Positions 36,267 through 45,181 of a DNA stretch of 64,000 bases are shown here, in pieces. A model generated the notes under the pieces. The model made no database searches, was not told the origin of the DNA, and worked only from the letters and a program-made list of their open reading frames with translations. A program made the position numbers and the translations under genes. Origin of the DNA: Alphaproteobacteria bacterium (GTDB lineage Bacteria; Pseudomonadota; Alphaproteobacteria; CACIAM-22H2); NCBI GenBank assembly GCA_017308135.1, contig JAFKFM010000010.1, positions 420,296-484,295 of the forward strand, given 5' to 3'. The first letter of the stretch is position 1. Every line of letters begins with the position of its first letter.

Positions 36267-37105
36267 CCTTTGAGGCCTCCGGCGGCACCGTTCGACATCA
36301 TCTTGCGCTGGACGATGAAGGTGAAGATTAGCACGGGCAGCAGCTGGACCGTCGCGGCGGCGAAAACCTCGCCCCAGGTCGAACGGCCTTCGCCGATACT
36401 CGCCAGCATGTCGGCGAGCACGACGGGGGCGGTGACCGAGCGCGCGGTCGTCAGCACCAATGCGAATAGGTAATCGTTCCACACGAACAGCGTCGTGAAG
36501 ATCGCGACCGTGACGATGCCGGGCAGCAGCAGCGGCAAGGTCACGCGCCGGAACGCCTGGATTCCGGTGCAGCCATCGATCAACGCGGCTTCCTCCAACT
36601 CGCGCGGGATGCCGTCGATCATGGTTTTCAGCAGCAGGACGGCCAAACTGAACTCCATCGCCGCGTAGACGAGAATCAGGCCAAGTTTCGAATCGTCGAG
36701 GCCGATCGCGCTGAAGATCGGAAACAGCGGCACGGTGATGACCAAGGGCGGCAGCATCTTCATGGCAAAGAGCGACATCGCCGATTTGCCGACCCCGCCA
36801 TGCTGGGACATTCGCGAAAAGGCCCAAGCGGCGGGCAGCGACACGGCGAGAACGAGGGCGATCGAGCCGATCGTCACGGCAAGCGAGTTGATCAAGCCGT
36901 CCGTGAATTTCGGCCAGTTGCGGAACAGATCGGTGTAATTGCCGAACGTGGGTTCGAAGATCACGATCGGCTTGTAGGAGAAGATGTCGCGCGGCAGCTT
37001 GAACGACGACACCGCGACCACGATGATCGGGAAGATCGCCAGCAACACGAAGAAGGCGATCGTCGCGAGCTGCCACGGCGTGGCGCGTTCGGCTTGGTCG
37101 TTCAT
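36263..37105 (-). CDS. Sugar-type ABC transporter permease (MalG-like)
   Basis: The 280-residue inner-membrane permease has six predicted helices and the ABC-interaction loop EEAALIDGCTGIQAFRRVTLPLLLPGI, as in carbohydrate transporters of the MalG/UgpE type. It forms a pair with the upstream permease, whose gene it overlaps by 4 bases. No ATPase gene is in the operon. The substrate is unknown. The start at 37105 (MNDQAERATP) is favoured; the longer frame is a shadow of the other permease gene. Confidence 0.88.
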   Translation of the reverse strand: MNDQAERATPWQLATIAFFVLLAIFPIIVVAVSSFKLPRDIFSYKPIVIFEPTFGNYTDLFRNWPKFTDGLINSLAVTIGSIALVLAVSLPAAWAFSRMSQHGGVGKSAMSLFAMKMLPPLVITVPLFPIFSAIGLDDSKLGLILVYAAMEFSLAVLLLKTMIDGIPRELEEAALIDGCTGIQAFRRVTLPLLLPGIVTVAIFTTLFVWNDYLFALVLTTARSVTAPVVLADMLASIGEGRSTWGEVFAAATVQLLPVLIFTFIVQRKMMSNGAAGGLKG

Positions 37106-37989
37106 GCGGCTTCCTTCGGGGCGAAGGATTCGCGATAGAGCCGCACCATCGCCCAGGACGACACCACGGCGGTCAGCAGCAACATCAACCATGCGATCGA
37201 TGCGGCGCGGCCGAACTCCCAATAAACGAAACCGATCTTGTAGAGATGCACGGACAGGATTTCCGACGCGTCCACCGGACCGCCTTTGGTCAGGATCCAC
37301 ACCACGCCGAAAGCACGGAAGGTGATGATGATGCGGAACACGACGGCGATCAAAAATGCGGGCCGGATCATCGGCCAGGTCAGATAACGGAAACGCTGGA
37401 ACGGCGTGGCGCCGTCGATCTCGCCCGCCTCGTAGATCTCGCGCGGGAAGGCGGCGCGCACGGGATAGAGCATGACCAGCACATGCGGCATGCCCGCCCA
37501 GAACTCGATCAGTGCCACGACGATCAGTGCCGTGCCCGCCTCGGTGAGCCACGGGATACGGCCCAAGCCCATCAGATTGGTGACGTAGTTCACCGGGCCG
37601 ACATTGAAGTCGAGCAGATAGGCCCAGATCGTCGCCGTGACTGCGTGGCTCATCGCGATGGGCGCGATCAGGCAGGCGATGGCAAGCCCGCGCATCGGAA
37701 TGCGGCGGATCAGCAGGCAGGCGAGCAGCAAGCCGACCGCGGCCTCGAGCACCACGGCGATGGCGACGAAGATCAGCGTGCGCAAGGCCGCCGCCCAGAA
37801 CGAGGCGGAGCCCAGCGTGCGCATGTAATTCACTTCGCCGATCCAGCGCGGATCGCGGCCGATCGAGTAATCGGTGAAGCTCAGCGCCAGTGCCACGATC
37901 TCCGGCAACGCCACGATCGCGGCGAGCAGGGCGTAAAGCGGGGCGACCAGCGCCCACGCGTGCAAGGCTTTGGACGGTGCTTTGATCAC
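37102..37989 (-). CDS. Sugar-type ABC transporter permease (MalF/UgpA-like)
   Basis: The 295-residue protein has six hydrophobic helices and the EAA loop EIYEAGEIDGATPFQRFRYLTWP that docks an ATPase. Its form matches MalF/UgpA-like permeases of carbohydrate transporters. The start overlaps the FAD oxidoreductase stop and the end overlaps the next permease. Together with the binding protein at 40039 it completes the membrane part of the importer. Confidence 0.88.
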   Translation of the reverse strand: MIKAPSKALHAWALVAPLYALLAAIVALPEIVALALSFTDYSIGRDPRWIGEVNYMRTLGSASFWAAALRTLIFVAIAVVLEAAVGLLLACLLIRRIPMRGLAIACLIAPIAMSHAVTATIWAYLLDFNVGPVNYVTNLMGLGRIPWLTEAGTALIVVALIEFWAGMPHVLVMLYPVRAAFPREIYEAGEIDGATPFQRFRYLTWPMIRPAFLIAVVFRIIITFRAFGVVWILTKGGPVDASEILSVHLYKIGFVYWEFGRAASIAWLMLLLTAVVSSWAMVRLYRESFAPKEAA

Positions 37990-40013
37990 GAGGCGGCGAG
38001 GATCAGATGATCTTTATAAGGCCGGCCTTTGAGGTCGGCGGCGGTCGGCTGCGGCGCCTGCGGAATGGCGAAGCGCTCGATCGGGCCTTCCCAGAAACGC
38101 GTCGATCCATTGGCCAGGCGATAAACGATCGCCACACCGACCGATGTGGCGAAGCAGGCGGGTTCCGACGACAAATCGGCTTGGTCCGCGATACGGGCCA
38201 GCAGCAATGCACCCCGCTGCCGGGCGAGGGCGACAAGCCCGTCCGCCAAGAAGGCAAGGCGGATCGATTCGCCGTCGTTCAACGTGCAATGCGCCGCCGT
38301 CAATCGCTGGAATCCGGAGAGCGTGACGGCATCGGGAAATTCCGGCGCGGCGGTCTGCGTCATTTGGCCGGGCACGAACTTGGCGGCGATCGGCGACGCG
38401 GCTTGCGCATCACGCGGCGGAAGTACGGCTTCCAGCGTGCCCCAGGCGCCATCGATCGTTTGGGCGGCGATGCGCAGATCCGCACCAAGATGCATGGCGG
38501 CGAGGGGCGTGTCGCTGGTCAGCGCCGCCCAGCTTTTCCACTTCGTGCGGCGGCGCAGGGCAAGCTCGATGCGCGCCGGCGTCGTCAAACGCGCCACGAC
38601 GAAATTGCCGTCGCGCGTTTGCGCCAAAGCGAGATCGCGACGCGGCGCGTTGGCGCCTTGCGGAACGCTTTGCGCGGGCAGCGGCAATGCTTCGTCGCTG
38701 AAGCGCAGGCAGCGCAAATAATCCCCGTAATCGGCGAGATCGAGCGATTGCTTGCCGGCGACGATACGCTCGCGCAGCGTGCCCGTGTCGATTTCGGTTA
38801 GCGATTTCCCGCTACGCGCGGCCAATGCGGCGGCGATACCGGCGCCGTAGCCGGTCTGCGCGCAGGTCGCCATGACCCGGTAGGAGCTCATCGCCAATTG
38901 CTCGCCCGAGACCGAACGGCCGGGGCACAAGATATTGTCCGATCCCGCCGGGATCAGCGCGGCCAGCGGGATGTGATAGGGCTCGACCATATCGGTGATG
39001 CCGGTACCCGCGCGCTTCTCGGTATCCGTCCAGTGATAATCGAGGTGATAGGTGCCGACCGCGATCGCGTCGTCGCGCAGCAGCGACGTGCGCGCATCGT
39101 CATCGGTGATCGTGTAGCGCCCGACGACGCGGCGGCCTTCACGCTGGCCGATATTGCGCGAGACGGAAGCGAGGACGTGCGTGGCCAGCGGCTTGCCGCC
39201 GAAGGCGCCATGGCGGCCGCGATAGCCGCGCGTTTGCAGATAATAGATCAAGCCCATCATTTGGCGGCGGGCATGGATTTCGGCCTGCGACAGGCTGAAC
39301 CCATCGGCGGCGTCGAAGCCGACGACTTTCATTTTCACTTCGACGCGCCCGTCGGCGAAGCAATGCAGCGATGTCATCGGCAGATTGTCGTCGTTGTCGA
39401 AGCGCGGGCAGGAATCCGGCAGGAACGGCGTGACCGGCCTATGGGTGTCCCACAGCGTGAAATAAAGGCTCATCGGCAATTGCTTGCGCGGGCCCAGATG
39501 CAGCGTCTCGAGCCCGATCATATCGGGGATAGTGGCGTTGCCGGTCGCATCGATCACCACACGCGGGCGCACCTCGACCAGCGTGGCGCCGCAAGACACC
39601 AGCACCTTCTCGACATGGCCGTTGGCGGCTTGCGCGTCGATCGCGCGGGCGTGGAGCCAGACTTCCACGCCCTTTTCGGCGACCATTTCCTGGAGATAGA
39701 AGGCGCAGATCTCCAGATCGTAAGCGCGGCGATCGTCGTTGGGATCATAGGGATCGATCCGGCCGCTCTTGCGCAGTCTTGCGATCAGTTCGGCGAACAG
39801 ATCGTTGACGCGTTCGCTGTCGCCGCAGAACCCGGCGACACCGCCGGCGGTACCCTGGCCGCCGAGCGCGTTGGTCGGCTCCACCAGCACGACGGAGGCG
39901 CCGTCGCGCCGTGCCGCCATCGCGGCGAAACAGCCGGCCATGCCCCCGCCCAGGACGAGGACGTCGATCTCGCGGGTCTTCAGTCCCGCCTGGGCGATTT
40001 TATAGTCGGACAT
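37986..40013 (-). CDS. FAD-dependent oxidoreductase of the transporter operon
   Basis: The 675-residue protein has an FAD-binding Rossmann motif VLVLGGGMAGCFAA near residue 20, EPTNALGGQGTAG, a second nucleotide-contact IDATGNATIPD around residue 155 and NILCPGRSVSG. This is the FAD_oxidored family, whose members include putative sugar or steroid oxidising enzymes; the reaction is unknown. AGGAACG precedes the ATG. It lies 25 bases after the binding-protein gene and overlaps the permease gene by 4 bases, so it probably acts on the imported compound. Confidence 0.75.
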   Translation of the reverse strand: MSDYKIAQAGLKTREIDVLVLGGGMAGCFAAMAARRDGASVVLVEPTNALGGQGTAGGVAGFCGDSERVNDLFAELIARLRKSGRIDPYDPNDDRRAYDLEICAFYLQEMVAEKGVEVWLHARAIDAQAANGHVEKVLVSCGATLVEVRPRVVIDATGNATIPDMIGLETLHLGPRKQLPMSLYFTLWDTHRPVTPFLPDSCPRFDNDDNLPMTSLHCFADGRVEVKMKVVGFDAADGFSLSQAEIHARRQMMGLIYYLQTRGYRGRHGAFGGKPLATHVLASVSRNIGQREGRRVVGRYTITDDDARTSLLRDDAIAVGTYHLDYHWTDTEKRAGTGITDMVEPYHIPLAALIPAGSDNILCPGRSVSGEQLAMSSYRVMATCAQTGYGAGIAAALAARSGKSLTEIDTGTLRERIVAGKQSLDLADYGDYLRCLRFSDEALPLPAQSVPQGANAPRRDLALAQTRDGNFVVARLTTPARIELALRRRTKWKSWAALTSDTPLAAMHLGADLRIAAQTIDGAWGTLEAVLPPRDAQAASPIAAKFVPGQMTQTAAPEFPDAVTLSGFQRLTAAHCTLNDGESIRLAFLADGLVALARQRGALLLARIADQADLSSEPACFATSVGVAIVYRLANGSTRFWEGPIERFAIPQAPQPTAADLKGRPYKDHLILAAS

Positions 40014-40038
40014 GGCGCGGCCGTTCCTAACCGTTGCG

Positions 40039-41310
40039 TTAGCGGGCGGGACGCTTCTCGGCGACGATCGCCGTGATGCGCGCTTCGGCGGTCTTCAGGG
40101 CTTCGGCGATCGGCTTGCGGCCGGTGATCGCCAGCACCGTTTCTTCCGCCACCACGGCCTGGACCTGCGGCGTGCCGTCGAACGCGGGGAAGATTTCGAC
40201 CGCATTCGCAAGCGCGACGGCGGAAGCCGCGGCGTAAGGCGCGTCGGCCTTGAAGCGCTCGTTCTCCAGCGTCGAGCGGCGGGCCGGACCGTTGCCGTTG
40301 ATCGCCATCTGCACCTGCGCGGCCTTCGACGAATAATACTGCGCGAAGCGCCATGCGGCGCCGCGGTTCGCGGCGGGGCCGTTGGCGGGCAGGGCGACGG
40401 CCCAGAACGCGACCTTCGCGGGGCCCGCGGCACCCGGGGCGCCGGGGATCGGGAAGAACCCGACCTGGCCCGCGACGCGCGAGCTGCGCGGATCGTTGAA
40501 GCGGTTATAGTAGTTGTCGCCGAACAGCACGAAGCCGAGCAGGCCTTCGCGCATCAGGTTTTGCGTTGCGACCGTATCGGTCGTGGCGAAGTTCGGCGCC
40601 AAGCCGCCGCCGTCGTAAAGCTGCTTCATCTTTTGCAGCGTCGCGGCGTTTTGCGGGCTGTTGATCAGCACGCGATAGTCCTTGGTCAGCACGTCGCCGC
40701 CGAAGGCCTTGAACACCAGCGTCATGTCGTCGTCGGCCGCGACCTTCAGGCCGAACCCGTAGACGCTGGCGCCATCGGCGCGCTTGCCCGCGACCTTCAG
40801 GGCCGCATCCATCAATTCGGCGAAGCTGCGCGGTTCGGCGACACCCTTCTCGGTGAAGATCGTTTTGTTGAAATGCACGATCTGCGGGTTGGAGCGGATC
40901 GGCAGGCCGACGAGCTGGCCTTTGAGCGTGAACATGTCGCGCATCGGCTTGAAGATGTCGTCCTTGTCGTCGATCGCGGGCGACAGGCTTTCGAGCGGCA
41001 GCAGCTTGGCGAGCGTATCCTCGGTCGCCCAGTCGTTGATGACCATCACGACGTCATAGGCGCCCGAGGACGAGGCCATCGCGCGCTGGAAGTTCTGGCG
41101 CATCTGCGGCCAGGGGACGGTGTCCCACACGACCTTGATGCCGGTTTCCTTCTCGAACGCGACCTGAAGATTGCCTTCGGTCGCACCCGGACGGCCGGTG
41201 AAGGCGTCTTGGTGGGCGGAGTTGGCGAAGATGCGGATGGTTTCGGCGGCCGTAGCGGCGGCCGTGCCCATGGCGAACGCGAGAAGCGTCGCGGCGGCGA
41301 GATAGCGCAT
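40039..41310 (-). CDS. Extracellular sugar-binding protein of ABC transporter
   Basis: The 423-residue protein begins with a Sec signal peptide (MRYLAAATLLAFAMGTAAATAA) and has the two-lobed fold of family 1 solute-binding proteins, including VVMVINDWATEDT, VYGFGLKVAADDD and AWRFAQYYSSKAAQVQM. It captures the substrate in the periplasm for the permeases 36263-37989. GGGGGA precedes the ATG at 41310, so the Met at 41370 is not used. It is the first gene of the operon. Confidence 0.88.
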   Translation of the reverse strand: MRYLAAATLLAFAMGTAAATAAETIRIFANSAHQDAFTGRPGATEGNLQVAFEKETGIKVVWDTVPWPQMRQNFQRAMASSSGAYDVVMVINDWATEDTLAKLLPLESLSPAIDDKDDIFKPMRDMFTLKGQLVGLPIRSNPQIVHFNKTIFTEKGVAEPRSFAELMDAALKVAGKRADGASVYGFGLKVAADDDMTLVFKAFGGDVLTKDYRVLINSPQNAATLQKMKQLYDGGGLAPNFATTDTVATQNLMREGLLGFVLFGDNYYNRFNDPRSSRVAGQVGFFPIPGAPGAAGPAKVAFWAVALPANGPAANRGAAWRFAQYYSSKAAQVQMAINGNGPARRSTLENERFKADAPYAAASAVALANAVEIFPAFDGTPQVQAVVAEETVLAITGRKPIAEALKTAEARITAIVAEKRPAR

Positions 41311-41349
41311 GGTGTTTCCCCCGACGAGATTGGTTTGTCTGTGCCGCCG

Positions 41350-41378
41350 ATCATTTGTGACAAGACGCATGATGTCAA
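41350..41378 (-). promoter_or_regulatory. Candidate promoter of the sugar transporter operon
   Basis: On the minus strand TTGACA (41378-41373) is followed after exactly 17 bases by AATGAT (41355-41350), 40 bases before the binding-protein start. Confidence 0.55.
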
Positions 41379-41380
41379 GG

Positions 41381-41392
41381 CTAACATGTTAG
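41381..41392. promoter_or_regulatory. Palindrome, candidate GntR-family operator
   Basis: The perfect 12-bp palindrome CTAACATGTTAG lies two bases upstream of the -35 box of the transporter promoter. The operon encodes its own GntR/FadR-type regulator, the likely binder. Confidence 0.55.
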
Positions 41393-41625
41393 TCCTGACG
41401 AGTTTTATTTATATGTTTTATATCAATAACTAAATGCTAATTTCTAATGTCGAATCGAGATGTATTTTAGATGGGCTCGGCACGACTCCCGGGTCACAAT
41501 TCGGCACGCTTCGTTACACCGCCGTGGCCGGCGGGCATGCGACATTCCCCTCGTTAAAGTCGATGTTTTTCGATCCGCAGCAGAACGCTGCTTTTTAACG
41601 GCGCCGAAGCGCCAAGGAGTGTCCG

Positions 41626-42153
41626 ATGTCCGTTTCTTCGTTGAATGCCAGCAGCAGCTACAACACGGCGTTGGCGGCAGCGCTCGCCAAAAACAGCAAA
41701 TCGTCCAGCTCGACAAGCGACAGCACATCCGCGACCGGCACGACGGCCGGTTCGTCGAGCACCACCGGCGCACCGTCCGATCCCAAGGCGATGCGTGCCG
41801 CACTCGACAAGCAGATCGCGGCGGATGTGCAATCCGGGAAGGTCACGCAAGACGACGCCGACAAGATCACGGCCGCCCTCGACAAGTTCGAAGCGAACAT
41901 GAAGGCTAACGGGCCGCAGGGGGGCGGGCGCCCCTCGGGACCGCCGCCGGGCGGTGGCGCCGGTGGTCCGCCGCCGGGTGGCGGGGCCGGTGGGGCGAAG
42001 GGGGCGTCGGGATCGTCGTCCAAATCGGCGCTCGAGGAATTGACCGAGTTGCTCGAATCCTCGACCGACGAGGAGGACGAGGAAGATTCGACCGATCTGT
42101 CGAGCTATCTCGCCGATTTGATGAATTCGAAGAAGGTCGATATCACCGCTTGA
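41626..42153 (+). CDS. Low-complexity Ser/Gly/Pro-rich protein with acidic tail
   Basis: The 175-residue protein has a Ser/Thr-rich N-terminus (residues 8-50), a helical middle (PKAMRAALDKQIAADVQSGK), a Gly/Pro stretch with two copies of GPPPGGGAGG at about 105-125, and a highly acidic segment STDEEDEEDSTD near the end. No signal peptide or Cys is present. AAGGAG sits at the right distance, so it is probably real. Function is unknown; similar alphaproteobacterial proteins are annotated as hypothetical. Confidence 0.6.
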   Translation: MSVSSLNASSSYNTALAAALAKNSKSSSSTSDSTSATGTTAGSSSTTGAPSDPKAMRAALDKQIAADVQSGKVTQDDADKITAALDKFEANMKANGPQGGGRPSGPPPGGGAGGPPPGGGAGGAKGASGSSSKSALEELTELLESSTDEEDEEDSTDLSSYLADLMNSKKVDITA

Positions 42154-42222
42154 TGCGCCCTGCGCGGCGGTGGCTTCGCCGCCGCCGCCGCGCTACGATC
42201 CTGCCCGGAAGCGGAACGGGGC

Positions 42223-43119
42223 ATGATCGACAAGCTCGAATTTCTGATCGCCTTGGCGCAGGAGAAGCATTTCGGCCGTGCGGCTGAGGCGAGCCGCGTG
42301 ACCCAGCCGACGTTTTCGGCCGCGATCAAGCAACTCGAGGACACGCTGGGCGTGCTGCTGGTCAATCGCGGGGCGCGGTTCCACAGTTTCACGCCGGAAG
42401 GCGAGCGCGTGCTGGAATGGGCGCGGCGCATCGTCGGCGATTCCCGCGCCATGCGGCAGGAGATCCGCGCCCTCAAACACGGGCTCGCCGGGCATCTGAA
42501 GATCGCGGCCGTGCCCACGGCGCTGGCGATGGTCGCGTCGCTGACCACGCCGTTCCGCCAGCGCCACCCGGAAGTGACCTTCACCATCGTCTCGCGCAAC
42601 TCCGTCGAGATATTGGGCCTGCTCGAAAATCTCGAAATCGACGCCGGCCTCACCTATGTCGATAACGAACCGATCGGCAAAGTGCAGACCGTGCCGCTTT
42701 ATCGCGAGCATTACGTGCTGCTCACCTCGGCCGATGCGCCGTTGGGCGATCGCGAAACGGTGACATGGGCCGAGGTCGGCAAGATCCCGCTGTGCCTGTT
42801 GACGCAGGACATGCAGAACCGTCGCATCGTCGACCATATGCTGCGCGCGGCGGGCGAGCCCACGCCGCCCACGTTGGAGTCGAATTCGATGATCGTGCTG
42901 TTCGCCCATGTGCGCACCGGGCGCTGGGCCAGCGTGATGCCGGCCAAGCTCGCCGAGACTTTGGGGCTGACGCAGACGATCCGTGCGATCCCGATCACCG
43001 GCGACGAAACCCATCCGACGATCGGCCTTGTGGTGCCGCATCGCGAGCCGATGACGCCGCAAACGGCGGCACTGGTGGTGGAGGCCAAGCTATTGGCACA
43101 AACTCTAGGTGCGTCCTGA
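42223..43119 (+). CDS. LysR-type regulator of the fds operon
   Basis: The 298-residue protein has an N-terminal helix-turn-helix (residues about 16-36, HFGRAAEASRVTQPTFSAAIKQ) and a periplasmic-binding-like effector domain. It ends 94 bases before fdsG on the same strand, with a dyad at 43126-43142 in between. LysR genes commonly precede soluble formate dehydrogenase operons, so it probably activates fdsGBA; the inducer, perhaps formate, is inferred. Confidence 0.85.
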   Translation: MIDKLEFLIALAQEKHFGRAAEASRVTQPTFSAAIKQLEDTLGVLLVNRGARFHSFTPEGERVLEWARRIVGDSRAMRQEIRALKHGLAGHLKIAAVPTALAMVASLTTPFRQRHPEVTFTIVSRNSVEILGLLENLEIDAGLTYVDNEPIGKVQTVPLYREHYVLLTSADAPLGDRETVTWAEVGKIPLCLLTQDMQNRRIVDHMLRAAGEPTPPTLESNSMIVLFAHVRTGRWASVMPAKLAETLGLTQTIRAIPITGDETHPTIGLVVPHREPMTPQTAALVVEAKLLAQTLGAS

Positions 43120-43125
43120 TCGGCT

Positions 43126-43142
43126 GATAGGTTTTTGCTATC
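43126..43142. promoter_or_regulatory. Candidate LysR-type binding dyad upstream of fdsG
   Basis: GATAG and CTATC flank a 7-base spacer, fitting the LysR pattern of interrupted dyads. It lies 6 bases after the LysR stop and 71 bases before the fdsG start. Confidence 0.55.
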
Positions 43143-43213
43143 GCACCATGGGATTGATTTATTGACCCTTTTCGGGCTCCGGGCGGATGATTCACGCCGG
43201 GAGGGAGCCCCGA

Positions 43214-43657
43214 ATGACCTGGGACAACGCGCGCGCCGACGCGATCATCGAAGCGCATAAGGCGTTGGACGGGGCGGCGCTGCCCATCCTCCACGCGCTG
43301 CAAAAGGAATTCGGCTATATCGACGATGCGGCGATCGAGCCGGTCGCCAAGGCGCTGAATCTCAGCCGCGCCGAAATCCACGGTGTCGTCACGTTCTATC
43401 ACGATTTCCGCGCGACCAAGCCGGGCCGCCATGTGCTGCGCGTTTGCCGCGCCGAGGCTTGCCAATCGCGCGGTGCCGATGCGTTGGTCGAACACGCCAG
43501 CGCCCGCGCGAAGGGCCACGACGCGGCGCTCACCCTCGAACCGGTTTTCTGTCTCGGTCTGTGCGCGACGGCACCCGCCGCGATGCTCGACGGCGAGCTT
43601 CATGGGCGCCTCACGCAAACGCGGCTCGATACGCTGATCGACGGGTGCGTGCGATGA
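43214..43657 (+). CDS. fdsG: NAD-dependent formate dehydrogenase gamma subunit
   Basis: FdsG carries a [2Fe-2S] cluster in the soluble formate dehydrogenase and resembles NuoE of complex I. The 147 residues show the NuoE fold, LQKEFGYIDDAAIEPVAKAL and GVVTFYHDFR, and the cluster Cys in VCRAEACQ and FCLGLCA. The start at 43214 has GGAGGG upstream; the earlier Met at 43187 has none. The stop overlaps the fdsB ATG. Confidence 0.9.
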   Translation: MTWDNARADAIIEAHKALDGAALPILHALQKEFGYIDDAAIEPVAKALNLSRAEIHGVVTFYHDFRATKPGRHVLRVCRAEACQSRGADALVEHASARAKGHDAALTLEPVFCLGLCATAPAAMLDGELHGRLTQTRLDTLIDGCVR

Positions 43658-45171
43658 GCGGTTTGCGTTTTTTCCTGCCGCGCGATGCGGGCACTTTGGC
43701 GGTCGGCGCCGATGCCGTCGTCAAGGCGTTGCACGCGGCGGCGCAAGCGCGTGGTCTAGCCATCGATCTCGTGCGCACCGGCTCGCGCGGGCTTTACTGG
43801 CTCGAACCGATGCTGGAACTCGAGACACCGCAAGGGCGCATCGCGTTCGGCCCGGTCGAGGCGGATGAGGTTGCTTCGATCCTCGATGCGGTGATCGCCG
43901 ACAAGCCGCATGCGAAGTCGTTGGGCGCGACGGATGCGATCCCGTTCCTCGCGCGCCAAACGCGTTTGACGTTCGAACGCTGCGGTATCGCCGATCCTTT
44001 GGCGCCGGTCGCGTTCAAAGGTCTGGAGCGCGCACGTAGCTTGGGCGCGCAAGCGACGATCGACGCCGTAACGCGATCGGGTTTGCGCGGGCGGGGCGGG
44101 GCGGGGTTCCCGACCGGCATCAAGTGGAACACGGTGCGCGCGGCGGAAGGCGATCGCAAATACATCGTCTGCAATGCCGACGAAGGCGATTCCGGTACCT
44201 TCGCCGATCGCATGTTGATGGAAGGCGATCCCTTCGCATTGATCGAAGGCATGGCGATCGCCGGCTTCGCGGTCGGTGCGGCGAAGGGTTTCGTCTATAT
44301 CCGCTCCGAGTATCCGCACGCCATCGCGACGATGGACGCCGCCTTGCGCATCGCGCGTGCGAACAAGCAGCTCGGCGCCGATTTCGATATCGAGATCCGC
44401 GTGGGGGCTGGCGCTTATGTCTGCGGCGAGGAAACGGCGTTGCTCGAAAGCCTGGAGGGCCGGCGCGGCACGGTGCGCGCCAAGCCGCCTTTGCCCGCCC
44501 ATCGCGGCCTGTTCGGCAAGCCCACGGTCGTCAATAACGTGATCTCGCTCGCGACCGTGCCGTGGATTTTGGCGAACGGCGCCGACGCGTATCGCGATTT
44601 CGGGATGGGCAAGTCGCGCGGCACGATGCCCATTCAATTGGCCGGCAACGTCAAACATGGCGGCCTGTACGAGACCGCCTTCGGCGTGACGTTGGGTGAA
44701 TTGGTCGACGACATCGGCGGCGGTTCGGCCTCGGGCCGCCCCGTGCGCGCGGTGCAGGTCGGCGGGCCGCTTGGCGCCTATTTCCCGCGTGCGTTGTTCG
44801 ACACGCCATTCGACTACGAAGCCTTCGCCGCGCGCGATGGTTTGATCGGCCATGGCGGCATCGTCGTGTTCGACGACGGCGTCGATATGGCCGCCCAAGC
44901 CCGGTTTGCCATGGAATTCTGCGCGCATGAATCCTGCGGCAAATGCACACCGTGCCGCATCGGCTCGACGCGCGGGGTGGAAACGATCGACAAGATCGTC
45001 GCCGGGCAGGATCGCGCGGCGAACACCGCGCTGCTCGAAGATCTCTGCCAGACGCTGAAATTCGGTTCGCTTTGCGCGCTGGGCGGCTTCACGCCCTATC
45101 CGGTGCTGAGCGCGCTACACCATTTCCCCGAAGATTTCGGCGCAGGCGCCAAGCGCGCCGCCGCTGAGTGA
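43654..45171 (+). CDS. fdsB: NAD-dependent formate dehydrogenase beta subunit (FMN, NAD site)
   Basis: FdsB, the NuoF homologue, holds FMN, the NAD site and a [4Fe-4S] cluster, passing electrons to NAD+. The 505-residue protein has a thioredoxin-like N-domain, the NADH/FMN loop GRGGAGFPTG and CNADEGDSGTF, GAGAYVCGEETALLES, and cluster Cys in ESCGKCTPCRIG and SLCALGG. The start at 43654 overlaps the fdsG stop; fdsA follows 10 bases later. Confidence 0.93.
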   Translation: MSGLRFFLPRDAGTLAVGADAVVKALHAAAQARGLAIDLVRTGSRGLYWLEPMLELETPQGRIAFGPVEADEVASILDAVIADKPHAKSLGATDAIPFLARQTRLTFERCGIADPLAPVAFKGLERARSLGAQATIDAVTRSGLRGRGGAGFPTGIKWNTVRAAEGDRKYIVCNADEGDSGTFADRMLMEGDPFALIEGMAIAGFAVGAAKGFVYIRSEYPHAIATMDAALRIARANKQLGADFDIEIRVGAGAYVCGEETALLESLEGRRGTVRAKPPLPAHRGLFGKPTVVNNVISLATVPWILANGADAYRDFGMGKSRGTMPIQLAGNVKHGGLYETAFGVTLGELVDDIGGGSASGRPVRAVQVGGPLGAYFPRALFDTPFDYEAFAARDGLIGHGGIVVFDDGVDMAAQARFAMEFCAHESCGKCTPCRIGSTRGVETIDKIVAGQDRAANTALLEDLCQTLKFGSLCALGGFTPYPVLSALHHFPEDFGAGAKRAAAE

Positions 45172-45181
45172 AGGACCGATC

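Larger units (their letters stand above)
41311..41625. other. AT-rich divergent intergenic region
   Basis: The region between the binding-protein gene and the low-complexity gene holds a minus-strand promoter (41350-41378), a 12-bp palindrome (41381-41392) and an AT-rich patch at about 41400-41465 that contrasts with the GC-rich surroundings. AAGGAG just before 41626 is the ribosome binding site of the next gene. I see nothing else. Confidence 0.6.
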
